61,762 nucleotides of DNA, taken from IMG/VR virus record IMGVR_UViG_3300020182_000034, positions 1 through 61,762 of that record. One strand, given 5' to 3'. The translations under genes were made by a program, and so were the position numbers. This DNA is from a virus. Under the pieces are notes generated by a model. The model had not been told where the DNA came from, ran no database searches, and worked only from the letters and a program-made list of their open reading frames with translations. Below are positions 35,863 through 45,679 of this stretch, one piece after another. Each line of letters starts with the position of its first letter. Position 1 is the stretch's first letter.

Positions 35863-38800
35863 ATGGCAACTACTATACTTGGGGTAAAATTTAAAATTAA
35901 CGACTTAAGCGCTAATTATGAATTAATTGGAACTTCTGACAATTACTCATTCTCTTATAACCTAGGTAAGGGTGCAGACCTTGTGGAGGAAGGCGGAAGC
36001 AATGAATATAGCAAGTCTGTAGATCTTTATGGTAATTATGGATTGTTTAATGTTAGAGTGTTTGCCGTCAACTCTGTCGGTATTAGGTCTCAATTTATAC
36101 AGGAAAACATATCTATCTCCGCTCCAGAGTTTGACGGAACTTTTTCATTTTCAAATATATCTATAAGCAATAATACCGAAATAGAAGGTTTAGTTTTAAA
36201 TTCCCCAACAAGGGAAGATAATTCATTAATTGTTAGCTCAGAGTATCGAGGTAGGTCTTTTTTATTGAATTGGGAAATATCTCCTCCACCCGGCCACCCC
36301 AAAGAAGGGGAATCTGTATCTTCAGAAATGATATCTGACCCTTTCTTTGGGCACTTCGAAATCAAGATTCAAAACGGAGACCCCTCCGCGGAAGTCTTGA
36401 CACTAAATAACTCCGAACCTTTTAAGATTTATTTAAAAACTGATGACGTTGATTTTGAACTCGCTAACTACTCTCAGTTTTCTCTTGGTATTAATGAGGA
36501 TATTTTTAATGATATAAGTTTTGATAGAAATTTTGATATAGAGGTTAAGTGTTTTGACTCTTTAGGAGGGTCCTCCACTGGATTGATGGTTGCATTTAAC
36601 CCAAAACCGGTATTAAGCAACTTCCTTCACTCTTTCTCATCTTCGCTATCATCTTTTAGTTGGACTTCTGAAAGTTTAGACCTTAAGGACGTCTTGGTTA
36701 AATGCATCGCTGTTGATAGCTCTCACGAGTTAAGTGACAAATCGGACTTGGTCGCAAGTTACGAACATATAGAAAGCTTGAACTCCGCCCCTTTGTATAC
36801 ATCTATAAATGGACAACTATATAATGCGGGTGATAAGGTTTTATATTCTGATGAAAATGTATATGAGGCGTTGCAATCTCATACCACAACCCAATTAACT
36901 TCGCCAAACAATACAATCTACTGGTTAAATATAGGGCCAAGGGTTGCCGTGGACTTCAGTGAACAGTTCACTTCTAGCAAAAACTCTTTCAAGAAATATC
37001 AGCTTTGGGGGTTTTCGTATTATTTCTCCTTTCAACCTTTCGACGCTTACGGAGAGGGCGATATTTTTAATTTGACAAAAAACGGACTACAGCTTCAGGA
37101 TTCTGGGGAAGAGTTAATGCCTACAACTTCAGAGGTTGAGATTCAAGACTTGCAGTTCAGGGAAAGAGGTTCAGACTTAGTATTTGGCTGGAGAATTGTT
37201 GATCAAGATGGGCAAGATGTTGACCTTGATCAATATAAATACGCATTATCATCAACAGAAGTTCCTCAATCATTAGGCATTTCTTTGAGCCTTTTTGACG
37301 AAGATTCCCAGCAGCCTTTATACACGTTTCCGGCGGGACAAAATTCTAAAACTAAATATCTTGATAGCTCCAACAGTATAGCCGAATTAAATAATCTTTC
37401 TAGTGCCTCTGTTTTCAACACCTTTGAGTATACGAGGGAGATTAATAACAGCATATATTTGGATGGGGGTTTTCCCGCAAACGCGGCAGAGTTTGATTCT
37501 GAGCTTGTATATAGCCCTGACCAGTTATCGAGTTTAGTTTTCATTCAGGGTGGAACTGATAATTATTTATATAAGTCCATCACGCAGAACTCTGCAACAA
37601 ACCCTTATGCCAGACCTTTATACACTAGCTGGTCTAGTAATGAAGATTTTTACTCTTCTAAACCTGGAGTCTCTGCTGATATTGTAGAGTTTAACGGTAG
37701 TCTATATACAATACTGCAAGATGTAGGTCCAAGCTCCCCTTTCTCTCTCGGAATTTTCAACGAAAACAATTCGTACTCTGTTGGGGATTTGGTTGTTCAC
37801 CCAAGTCAATATCTTGAAGTTTTTGACCCTTCTTTACCTTACAGAAGGGGGGAACTCGTCATGTCTCAAGGGTCAGCTTTTGAATGTTTAATTACTCAAA
37901 CAGAGGGCAACGCTGTGAACCCATACTCGTCCGAGACTTTTTGGGAGAAAAAATTATTTGTCGTCGATGTTCATTGCGCGGTTTTTGAGATGGTTCACGA
38001 CGCATCTGCAGACCAATTCGGCGAAACTCCCGGGTCTTCGAATTCTGCTTGGCAAGCAATTGATCCCGAAAACTCACCCCAACATTTTCACCTGTTCGCT
38101 GCGAAGTACTCGCTTGATATATCTGAGTGGTCTAGTTTTACCTATTTTGCTTACGGACAACTTGTTGTTTTTAAAAATGATATTTGGGTCTGCATTCAAG
38201 CCCATAACCAAAACCAACTTCCAGTGGACAGTAAGGTTCCTGATGAAAGCGAAAGTTTTTGGTCTCAGAACGACTTGTCTACCTCTTTGGATATATTTAC
38301 AGAAAATCAAGTCGGAGATTTAGCTTTTTATAATAATTCATTGTATAAGTGCATATCCGATAATCCAACAGGAGCTCCAATTAGGGCCGAACAGTCAACA
38401 GATAGAGAGTCGCTGTCTAATTATCAAGACTGTCAATGGTTACCTTTTTGGGAGCAAAATGACGATTATGGCCCTGTGTTTGGGCACATAGGTATTCCAG
38501 AAAAAGGAAAAAGGGACGTTGTTGCATCCGTTAGCCTTTTGAATAATTTTGGAGAAATTTTAAATTCAAAAAGTGTTGTTGCCACCAACCCTCCGCCAAA
38601 AATATTACCACAGGGGTTTAGTGTTGATAGCACAAGTATGGCGTCAAGGATTAAGTTTAATTTTAATTACGATCAAGGGTTCCAAGAAAAGACTACGAAG
38701 GTTAATCTGTATAGGTCTAGCGTTCAGGATTTTGATATAACTGGATCTGACAAGTTTCCTCTTGAGCATATTGGTGAAGATTCTACATTCGTAAAGTCTG

Positions 38801-41800
38801 TGTTGGGCGCTGGGGACGCAACATTTGGAGATAATGTTACTGAAATTTTTGACGAGCCTCCTTTGCATATAAACTTGGAAGGTATAGAGGAGGCTACTGG
38901 TTATTATTATAAAATTTTACCTTTTGATGATTTTGGGTCTGGAGAATTGTTTAGGGTGAACCCTAGTAATAACGGGGGGCTTGATAAAATTATAGTTTAT
39001 CCAAAAAACTTTCACAGTCAAAACCCGACAGCCCCAATTGGCGAAATCCCCAAGGCAAAACAGCCCAACCTGGGTCCAGATGGAGGTATAATTTTATACG
39101 AATCTATTCCTGGTCCGGTACAGAATTTAACTGGAGATACCGCATTCGTAAATTATTTTTTAAATTGGGATATTCCTGGCTCAGAGAAGGACGAAAACAA
39201 TAACTTTATCAAAAAAATTCCTAATGACGTTGATTATTATGAAGTTTGGGAGTCTACGGGTAGATATATAAGTTATAGCTTGGACGGAGGGTCAACTTCG
39301 CTCCTTTTAGAAGAAGCAAATAATCTGAATGGCTACAGAAGAATCCTTGGGGACCTTGAAAGCTATGGAAGTGTGCCTGTCGAAGAAATTGATATTGCAG
39401 AAAGTATAGTTGATGCAAGAAATATATTTGATGTTGATGCTCGATCTTTATCTTTGGAAGCTACTCACAAGGGAGAGGTCAATGACCGAAGATTCTTTTG
39501 GGTTAGGCCTGTAGATTTTGCGGGCAACAAGGGACCTTTCGTTGGGTCTTCTTCCGGTGGGGATTATGTTGAAGGTTTGGAGCTAACATTAGGACAAGCA
39601 AAAACTACAGATATTGCAGACTTTGAGCAAAATATAACAAAAACATTTCCTAATACAGTAGCTTTAGTTCCGAATGATCCTTTTAAGAATCAATCTCCCG
39701 ACAGCTCATCTATATCTTGGGAGGGTCATTATTTGTATAATAACGGAACTGGTTATTATATTTCTGCAGGCAGCACAGACGACAAGTTTGTTTATTTTAC
39801 AGGAAGCTCTTTAGAGCTAACCACAAACCAAAAGGAGCAAGAATTAAAGCTGGGTCAAGCTGGGGGAGGGGCTCTTGACGACTCCAAAAATAATCCCCTT
39901 AGGAATGTAGTTTTTACTGGAGATTACAATTCTGTAAATTATCATCCCGCTGGACAGGGAGAGGGTACTGACAATGAACTTCCGGCAGTAGTAGATGATA
40001 GCGATTTTATAATAGCAAGAAATGCAAACGGCGTGGCCTCTCCAATGTGGCATGCGTTCGCCAACGCATTGATTGGTAGTGCTCACATAGAGAACGCAGC
40101 TATTACAAATGCAAAAATTCATAATTTAACTGCAGATAAAATTAGAAGCGCAGAAATAAAAGGTCAAGATATTCAGATAGGCCTTAGTGGAAGCACTCCT
40201 GATGGTCAAATTAGGAGCGCTGGATTTGAAGGTCTTGCCGATACAGGTAAGGGTTTTGTGGTTAGTGGCGATGGAAGTTTCGTTTTCGCCGCTGATGATG
40301 GAAGGTTATATTTTGACGACGGAGAGCTAGTGTTGGAGGGAAAATTAAGACAAGTTGATGGAAAAGAATACACGTTCATAGATCTCAACGCTTCCCCATC
40401 CTCTTTCTTTTATAATGAAATGTCTGACGGAACCTATGATCCCGATCACTCTGAGGATGATTGTATTATTTCTGCCAATTTTCAAAACAGCTCGATAGAC
40501 GCGACCGAGGTTAGGTTTAAAGTGTCTGCCCCAGGCGGTTATGAATTTATTAAGTATTCCGATCACACAGCAGGAAAATACGATATAAGCGGGTTTACTT
40601 ATGACCCAGGCTATAATTTTACCAATGGAGAACCAAAGGTTGCAAAAGCAAAGTTCGAGGTTACCGGATTTGACAAGATGATCAAAGCGTTCGATGATCA
40701 GTTAACTACAATTATCGTTTCAGCATCTGGGGAAAAAACTTCTTACGAAAAATCTATACCAATAAACTTTATTGCAGATGGAGCTGCAGCTATATATGCA
40801 GAATTGAGTGTTGATCAACAGGTATATAAGTATAACTATGATGGTATTTTTGCTGATGATAATAAAAATTTAAATTTAAGTAGTTCTGTTTTTAATGTTT
40901 CAGATGTTGGTGTTATAAGTTATACATATTCTACTGGTAAAAGTTTATCTAGTTTGGAGGAAGTTGTTTCTAATGGTGATAACTGTGAGATAATTGATTT
41001 TCATAATGATGGTTTGGGCTCGTATGAGAATACTCCATTTGTTGCTCAGTTGGAAGTTGAAGATGCTGATGGTATTTTGCTTGCTTCTGATTTTGTTTCT
41101 GTGTATGGTAATATGCCAGGCAAGGATTCGTATACTGTATACCTAACAAACGAAAATCATACATATCCTGCTACCGAAGATGGAGCAGTAACCACAACCG
41201 AACTCGCGAATGTCGGCACCGAGATAAAATTCTCTAGAGGTATCGAAGAGTATTCTTTCTCGGAAAATGGTGCCGATTTAACTTTTAGTACTGGAGTGAT
41301 TTCCTCATCCGATGGAGGTGTTGAAGTTTCTATTGATAGAACAAATCCTGGCAGCCCAATTATTCGGATATCTGAATACCCAGTAGGTAGCAATGAGGGT
41401 TATCTTACTATTCCTATATATGATAATGGATACCCTAATCAAAGCGTTAGTTTTGAGAAAGTATATACATACTCAAAGGCAACGGAAGGTGTTGATGCTA
41501 GAAAGGTGGATTTAACCGCAGATCAACAAGTGGTAACTTATAACTCTGAGGGGACATCTCTTACATCTCCAATTACTTTTATAACATTAACTGCTGCAAG
41601 CAAAAATACAAAGGGCTCAAGCGTAGAATATAAATTTACTAAGGGAGTTGGTTTTTTAGGATCGTTGAAAGATGTATCGGGCGGTGATTATGATGGAGAT
41701 TGGATCGCGAGCAATGAGGTTCATTATTATCCTCCAACTAGTAGGGCAGGTAGTTTTAACTCAGACACGATTAAGGTCGAAATTCGCGAAGTTGAGGGGA

Positions 41801-44682
41801 TCACATTGGCAGAAGATATACTGAGTGTTTACGCAGTACAAGATGGCTCTGATGTTATTACAGCGATATTAAGTAATGAAGCGCATGCTTTAACAAGAGA
41901 TAGTAATGGGGTTGTTAATTATTCCGGAAGTGGAACTAAGATACAAGTATTTCAGGGTGCGGTAGCACTAGCTTACGAAGGTAATCCTGGCAACAGCAAG
42001 TTCGAAGTTTCCGTATCGGCGACTGATATTTCCGCAAATCAAGACGCAAGCGACAAAAGCCTGTTTAATGCTGCGTCAGCACTAACCACTGACAGCAAGA
42101 GCGCAAAAATAGAGTTCACAATAACCGGAAAAAATTCAGAAGGAGTAAGCTTTTCAATAGTTAAAGATCAGACATTTTCAGTTTCCGATCAGGGGGCCAG
42201 TGGCTCTAGTGGGTCCACCCCAGTTTACCGAGGTGTTTGGAAGAGCGATGAACAATATTACGGCCCAACAGCCAATTCTAAAAGAGCGGATATAGTATAT
42301 AGAGATCAGGAGAGTAAGTACTTTATAGCTCTTAAGGATCACCTTTCCAGTCCAGACTTTATTTACGACAAAGGCGCTGGTAATTGGACAACATTTGGCA
42401 CAGAGTTCGAAAGTGTTGCGACTAAATTGTTACTAGCTGAGGACGCAATTATAACTCAAAGTTTAACGATGGGATCTGCAGACCCATCAAACCCTAACGC
42501 AGGAACTGGGGGAGTTATAAAAACGGTAGGAAAAGAATTTGGAAATGGGGTCACGGGATTCTTCTTTGGGAACGAAGGATCAAGCCCACAGTTTGACGTA
42601 GGGGGAAGCAGTTCTTATATTAGATTTAATTCTGAGGAGGATAGAGTTGAGATTAAAGGATCGTTGACTGTTAATAGTGTTGATTACGGGGCAGGATTAA
42701 GCCGCGAATCTACAACTGGCCCTGACGCTTCATTTATTGGTGGTGGGTACGAAAATAAAATAACAGGGTCACAGGTGGGCTCAGCTGGACTCGCCTCTTC
42801 AATAATTGGCGGAGCAAAAAACGAAATCAGCGGAAGATTTTCTGTTGTTTGTGGAGGTTTTGAGAATATGGTCGGGGACAATTTTTCTGCAATCGTTGCT
42901 GGATATAATAATGAAATGCCAAATCTTGAGGTTGACAATCAAGGAGCTAACTTTATCGGAGCAGGAGTGGGCAATACAGTTGACGGAGGAACCTCTCAAT
43001 CCATAATAAATGGAAGCAATAATGTTATTTCTCAAACTGGACTATGGAATAAAAGCACGCCACTGTCAGACCCTCAGCAGGGTTGGCTGTCTCCAGGTTT
43101 TTTAGGAGAGTTTAGTGGTTACGGATTGCTCAGTAGACATAATGTTAGCGCTAATTTTATACAAGAAAGGCCAGGTTGGGTCGAAAATTCTTGGTGGCCA
43201 TCATATCAGCAAGAAGATTGGGGCGATTCTTCGCTTGGGGAAGAAATTTTCTTTGGCACGTTCCGAGGCATAAACAAATCTTCGTGGGTTTACTCCGTGG
43301 ATTTCGGTTGGAGTTATTTTGCAGATAGGGATCAAGAGGTATACGACGATTCACATTATCAAGTCTATAATAATTTGTATGGTTATGCATACCCCAGCAT
43401 AGATGGCATGTGGGTTCACATGCAAGGTTTCAATACCGCTCATATAGGTTGGTATTTTTGGTTCAAGAGCGAAGATGTCGCCCTCAAGTCTTACCCAGGG
43501 CAAGACAAGGTCATACGATTGTCTCGCCTAATGGCAGATGGTACTTACTTGGATTATTTTTTAAGAAAAAATGCAACTTCTGGGCGCATCGAGTTGACCG
43601 CAGGCGGCCCCAACCCCTGGGTTGATGCGATCGACTATTCGACTGGCGCCACTTTTACCGGAACAGACACTGACGGCGACGGTATAGATGACGGCGTTGA
43701 TACAGACAACACAGACGGACCACTTGCAGATTCAGATGGAGATGGAGTAATTAATCAGAACGATAATTTTCCAAACAATCCAAACCGCGCAAGCGGAACG
43801 GACACTGACGGCGACGGTATAGATGACGAATTTGATACAGACAACACAGACGGACCACTTGCAGATTCAGATGGAGACGGAGTGATTAATCAAAACGATA
43901 ATTTTCCAAACAATCCAAACCGCGCAAGCGGAACGGACACTGACGGCGACGGTATAGATGACGAATTTGAGATTTTTACCCCAGCAAGTAGAACGGAGCT
44001 TGAAGGCGCGGTGAACGAGTGGGTTGCAGATGAAGCATCTGCGACAATAACGTATGGAGATATTAATACGTGGAACGTAAGTAATATTACAAGTATGTGG
44101 GCGCTTTTTATGAGCAAGGTTGATTTCAATTCAGACATAAGTAATTGGGATGTAAGTAATGTAACAACAATGAGTTACATGTTCTCAAACGCAAGAGCGT
44201 TTAATCAAAACATAAGCTCTTGGAACACATCTTCGGTCATAAGTATGTACTCTATGTTTCAGGATGCATATGCATTTAATCAAAATATTGGCGGCTGGAA
44301 CATTAGCAATGTTGAGAATATAGGCGGCATGTTTCATCAAGCAACCTCTTTTGATCAAGACATAAGCTCTTGGAACACATCTAAGGTTACAGATATGAGC
44401 TGGACATTTAAGGGTGCCGAATCTTTTGATCAAAACATTGGTAATTGGAACATTAGTAGTGGCCCAAGTATGAATGAAATGTTTGCACAGGTAACCCTAA
44501 GCGTAGCAAATTACGATGCGATATTAAATGGATTTAAAACTTCAGTTTCCCAGGGAGCAGGTAGTTCTTATGTATTCTTTGCCGGGGGCTCGTCGCAATA
44601 TTCAAGCGCGGGTCAGGCAGCAAGGACCGCTCTTCGAGTCACTTATAATTGGAATATAACGGACGGTGGGCTACAGGCCTAG
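35863..44682 (+). CDS. Giant central tail fibre / adhesin with CBM, TSP3 and DUF285 modules
   Basis: 2939 aa. It begins with FN3/Ig-like beta domains. Residues ~310-860 hold several CBM5/12-like units ('YNAGDKVLYSDENVYEALQS', 'YAYGQ'-type 'YFAYGQLVVFKNDIWVCIQA', 'VGDLAFYNNSLYKCISDNP'). Near 1406-1427 is the tail-fibre motif 'HIENAAITNAKIHNLTADKI'. Residues ~1640-2130 are tandem Ig-like repeats ('LSVDQQVYKYN', 'LTADQQVVTYN'). Residues ~2290-2390 carry YadA-head-like 'SIIGGAKNEISG' repeats, then Trp repeats (~2434-2580), calcium-binding thrombospondin type 3 repeats ('TDTDGDGIDD', 2600-2705) and ~25-residue DUF285/BspA-like repeats ('WDVSNVTTMSYMF') to the end. It should be the main receptor-binding fibre. 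Bases 40850-41115 have strongly T-ending codons unlike the flanks, a sign of recombination. Confidence 0.8.
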   Translation: MATTILGVKFKINDLSANYELIGTSDNYSFSYNLGKGADLVEEGGSNEYSKSVDLYGNYGLFNVRVFAVNSVGIRSQFIQENISISAPEFDGTFSFSNISISNNTEIEGLVLNSPTREDNSLIVSSEYRGRSFLLNWEISPPPGHPKEGESVSSEMISDPFFGHFEIKIQNGDPSAEVLTLNNSEPFKIYLKTDDVDFELANYSQFSLGINEDIFNDISFDRNFDIEVKCFDSLGGSSTGLMVAFNPKPVLSNFLHSFSSSLSSFSWTSESLDLKDVLVKCIAVDSSHELSDKSDLVASYEHIESLNSAPLYTSINGQLYNAGDKVLYSDENVYEALQSHTTTQLTSPNNTIYWLNIGPRVAVDFSEQFTSSKNSFKKYQLWGFSYYFSFQPFDAYGEGDIFNLTKNGLQLQDSGEELMPTTSEVEIQDLQFRERGSDLVFGWRIVDQDGQDVDLDQYKYALSSTEVPQSLGISLSLFDEDSQQPLYTFPAGQNSKTKYLDSSNSIAELNNLSSASVFNTFEYTREINNSIYLDGGFPANAAEFDSELVYSPDQLSSLVFIQGGTDNYLYKSITQNSATNPYARPLYTSWSSNEDFYSSKPGVSADIVEFNGSLYTILQDVGPSSPFSLGIFNENNSYSVGDLVVHPSQYLEVFDPSLPYRRGELVMSQGSAFECLITQTEGNAVNPYSSETFWEKKLFVVDVHCAVFEMVHDASADQFGETPGSSNSAWQAIDPENSPQHFHLFAAKYSLDISEWSSFTYFAYGQLVVFKNDIWVCIQAHNQNQLPVDSKVPDESESFWSQNDLSTSLDIFTENQVGDLAFYNNSLYKCISDNPTGAPIRAEQSTDRESLSNYQDCQWLPFWEQNDDYGPVFGHIGIPEKGKRDVVASVSLLNNFGEILNSKSVVATNPPPKILPQGFSVDSTSMASRIKFNFNYDQGFQEKTTKVNLYRSSVQDFDITGSDKFPLEHIGEDSTFVKSVLGAGDATFGDNVTEIFDEPPLHINLEGIEEATGYYYKILPFDDFGSGELFRVNPSNNGGLDKIIVYPKNFHSQNPTAPIGEIPKAKQPNLGPDGGIILYESIPGPVQNLTGDTAFVNYFLNWDIPGSEKDENNNFIKKIPNDVDYYEVWESTGRYISYSLDGGSTSLLLEEANNLNGYRRILGDLESYGSVPVEEIDIAESIVDARNIFDVDARSLSLEATHKGEVNDRRFFWVRPVDFAGNKGPFVGSSSGGDYVEGLELTLGQAKTTDIADFEQNITKTFPNTVALVPNDPFKNQSPDSSSISWEGHYLYNNGTGYYISAGSTDDKFVYFTGSSLELTTNQKEQELKLGQAGGGALDDSKNNPLRNVVFTGDYNSVNYHPAGQGEGTDNELPAVVDDSDFIIARNANGVASPMWHAFANALIGSAHIENAAITNAKIHNLTADKIRSAEIKGQDIQIGLSGSTPDGQIRSAGFEGLADTGKGFVVSGDGSFVFAADDGRLYFDDGELVLEGKLRQVDGKEYTFIDLNASPSSFFYNEMSDGTYDPDHSEDDCIISANFQNSSIDATEVRFKVSAPGGYEFIKYSDHTAGKYDISGFTYDPGYNFTNGEPKVAKAKFEVTGFDKMIKAFDDQLTTIIVSASGEKTSYEKSIPINFIADGAAAIYAELSVDQQVYKYNYDGIFADDNKNLNLSSSVFNVSDVGVISYTYSTGKSLSSLEEVVSNGDNCEIIDFHNDGLGSYENTPFVAQLEVEDADGILLASDFVSVYGNMPGKDSYTVYLTNENHTYPATEDGAVTTTELANVGTEIKFSRGIEEYSFSENGADLTFSTGVISSSDGGVEVSIDRTNPGSPIIRISEYPVGSNEGYLTIPIYDNGYPNQSVSFEKVYTYSKATEGVDARKVDLTADQQVVTYNSEGTSLTSPITFITLTAASKNTKGSSVEYKFTKGVGFLGSLKDVSGGDYDGDWIASNEVHYYPPTSRAGSFNSDTIKVEIREVEGITLAEDILSVYAVQDGSDVITAILSNEAHALTRDSNGVVNYSGSGTKIQVFQGAVALAYEGNPGNSKFEVSVSATDISANQDASDKSLFNAASALTTDSKSAKIEFTITGKNSEGVSFSIVKDQTFSVSDQGASGSSGSTPVYRGVWKSDEQYYGPTANSKRADIVYRDQESKYFIALKDHLSSPDFIYDKGAGNWTTFGTEFESVATKLLLAEDAIITQSLTMGSADPSNPNAGTGGVIKTVGKEFGNGVTGFFFGNEGSSPQFDVGGSSSYIRFNSEEDRVEIKGSLTVNSVDYGAGLSRESTTGPDASFIGGGYENKITGSQVGSAGLASSIIGGAKNEISGRFSVVCGGFENMVGDNFSAIVAGYNNEMPNLEVDNQGANFIGAGVGNTVDGGTSQSIINGSNNVISQTGLWNKSTPLSDPQQGWLSPGFLGEFSGYGLLSRHNVSANFIQERPGWVENSWWPSYQQEDWGDSSLGEEIFFGTFRGINKSSWVYSVDFGWSYFADRDQEVYDDSHYQVYNNLYGYAYPSIDGMWVHMQGFNTAHIGWYFWFKSEDVALKSYPGQDKVIRLSRLMADGTYLDYFLRKNATSGRIELTAGGPNPWVDAIDYSTGATFTGTDTDGDGIDDGVDTDNTDGPLADSDGDGVINQNDNFPNNPNRASGTDTDGDGIDDEFDTDNTDGPLADSDGDGVINQNDNFPNNPNRASGTDTDGDGIDDEFEIFTPASRTELEGAVNEWVADEASATITYGDINTWNVSNITSMWALFMSKVDFNSDISNWDVSNVTTMSYMFSNARAFNQNISSWNTSSVISMYSMFQDAYAFNQNIGGWNISNVENIGGMFHQATSFDQDISSWNTSKVTDMSWTFKGAESFDQNIGNWNISSGPSMNEMFAQVTLSVANYDAILNGFKTSVSQGAGSSYVFFAGGSSQYSSAGQAARTALRVTYNWNITDGGLQA
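43666..43970 (+). repeat. 135-bp tandem repeat (2.3 copies) encoding TSP3 calcium-binding units
   Basis: Units begin with GACACTGACGGCGACGGTAT at 43666, 43801 and 43936; the third copy diverges after 35 bp. Copies differ by only a few bases. Each 45-residue unit encodes DxDxDG-type calcium loops ('DTDGDGIDD', 'DSDGDGVINQ'). Near-identity at DNA level points to recent duplication, so copy number may vary between relatives. Confidence 0.9.
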
Positions 44683-44701
44683 TAATAAAAATAATTAAAA
44701 A

Positions 44702-45679
44702 ATGATTAACCAACCCTCATCAACACAAGGTTTCAGTGATTATCATGATGATAATAATTTTATTGGCGCTGGCGTCGACAACCAAATAATAAACAGCCAA
44801 AGATGCTCGATCTTGCAGGGCTCTTCAAACTTTATTAGCGGCAAATATAATTGCCACGCAATAGGTGACTACATGGGCACCGACTTTATAACGTTTCAGG
44901 CTGGGGAGTATATTGAATTACAAGACAATTCTTTTAATATTGGTTGCTATAATGGAACTTATTCCTGGGGGCCGATGTTTGCAAAAAGAGGTTTGTCTGT
45001 CACTCACGACGCAGTTTTTGATCGAGAGGTTAGAATTGGTAGCACTAGAAATAGAAATCTCCAGCCGACAGGTTTTTACCCTAACGATTCTTGGATTACC
45101 GGCGCAGCAGGACAAAACGGTGAGCATCACTTCGGAAATGAAGTTGGCTACTTGGACTTTGATGCACAGCTAGACTCAAGCACAATGACTGCAGAATGGG
45201 GGGCAAGAATTCACAATGGATTTATTGTTCACGATAAACCTCTAGGAGAGCCCGACGCAATCGTCTTGAGAGATCAAACCTCTGACATTTTCATAACTTC
45301 AGACCCAAATAAAACAGACAAAATCTCAAACCTCAACGTAGAAGGGGATGTGGTAGCGTTCGGATCATCAGATGAAAGACTTAAGGATAATATATCCTTA
45401 ATAAAGGACCCTCTTGGTAAGGTTTTACTTCTTGACGCTATAGAGTTTGACTGGAATTCTAAACAGCAAGCTTATCGCGGTCACGACTTAGGGTTAATAG
45501 CTCAGCAAGTAGAAGCTGTAGCTCCAGAACTAGTAATCACTAGGTGCGACGGGTACAAAGCAATCAAGTACGAGAAAATAAATTCTTTAGTTGTTGGGGC
45601 TATCAAGCAACAACAAGAGATGATTGATTCCATGAAAGAAGAACTCAAAGAATTAAAAGATAAAATCAATCATTCATAA
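44702..45679 (+). CDS. Fibre segment with S74 intramolecular chaperone domain
   Basis: 325 aa. Residues 10-60 repeat the head-like 'NNFIGAGVDNQI' and 'SILQGSSNFISG' units seen in the giant fibre just upstream (there 'ANFIGAGVGNTV'). The C-terminal ~110 residues are a peptidase S74 chaperone (endosialidase type) beginning 'SSDERLKDNIS', with the Ser-Asp self-cleavage site and 'GLIAQQVEAVAPELV', 'KYEKINSLVVGAI' and a final coiled coil. S74 domains trimerise fibres and are then released. It starts 19 nt after the giant fibre stop. It looks like the displaced end of the original fibre after the Trp-TSP3-DUF285 module was added, or a separate short fibre. The 3' end overlaps the convergent gene by 14 bp. 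Confidence 0.85.
   Translation: MINQPSSTQGFSDYHDDNNFIGAGVDNQIINSQRCSILQGSSNFISGKYNCHAIGDYMGTDFITFQAGEYIELQDNSFNIGCYNGTYSWGPMFAKRGLSVTHDAVFDREVRIGSTRNRNLQPTGFYPNDSWITGAAGQNGEHHFGNEVGYLDFDAQLDSSTMTAEWGARIHNGFIVHDKPLGEPDAIVLRDQTSDIFITSDPNKTDKISNLNVEGDVVAFGSSDERLKDNISLIKDPLGKVLLLDAIEFDWNSKQQAYRGHDLGLIAQQVEAVAPELVITRCDGYKAIKYEKINSLVVGAIKQQQEMIDSMKEELKELKDKINHS

Noticed and set aside
43666-43970. Tandem repeats as a possible CRISPR array
   Set aside because: The copies are adjacent in-frame coding units without spacers and lie inside a fibre gene; the same holds for 61460-61762.
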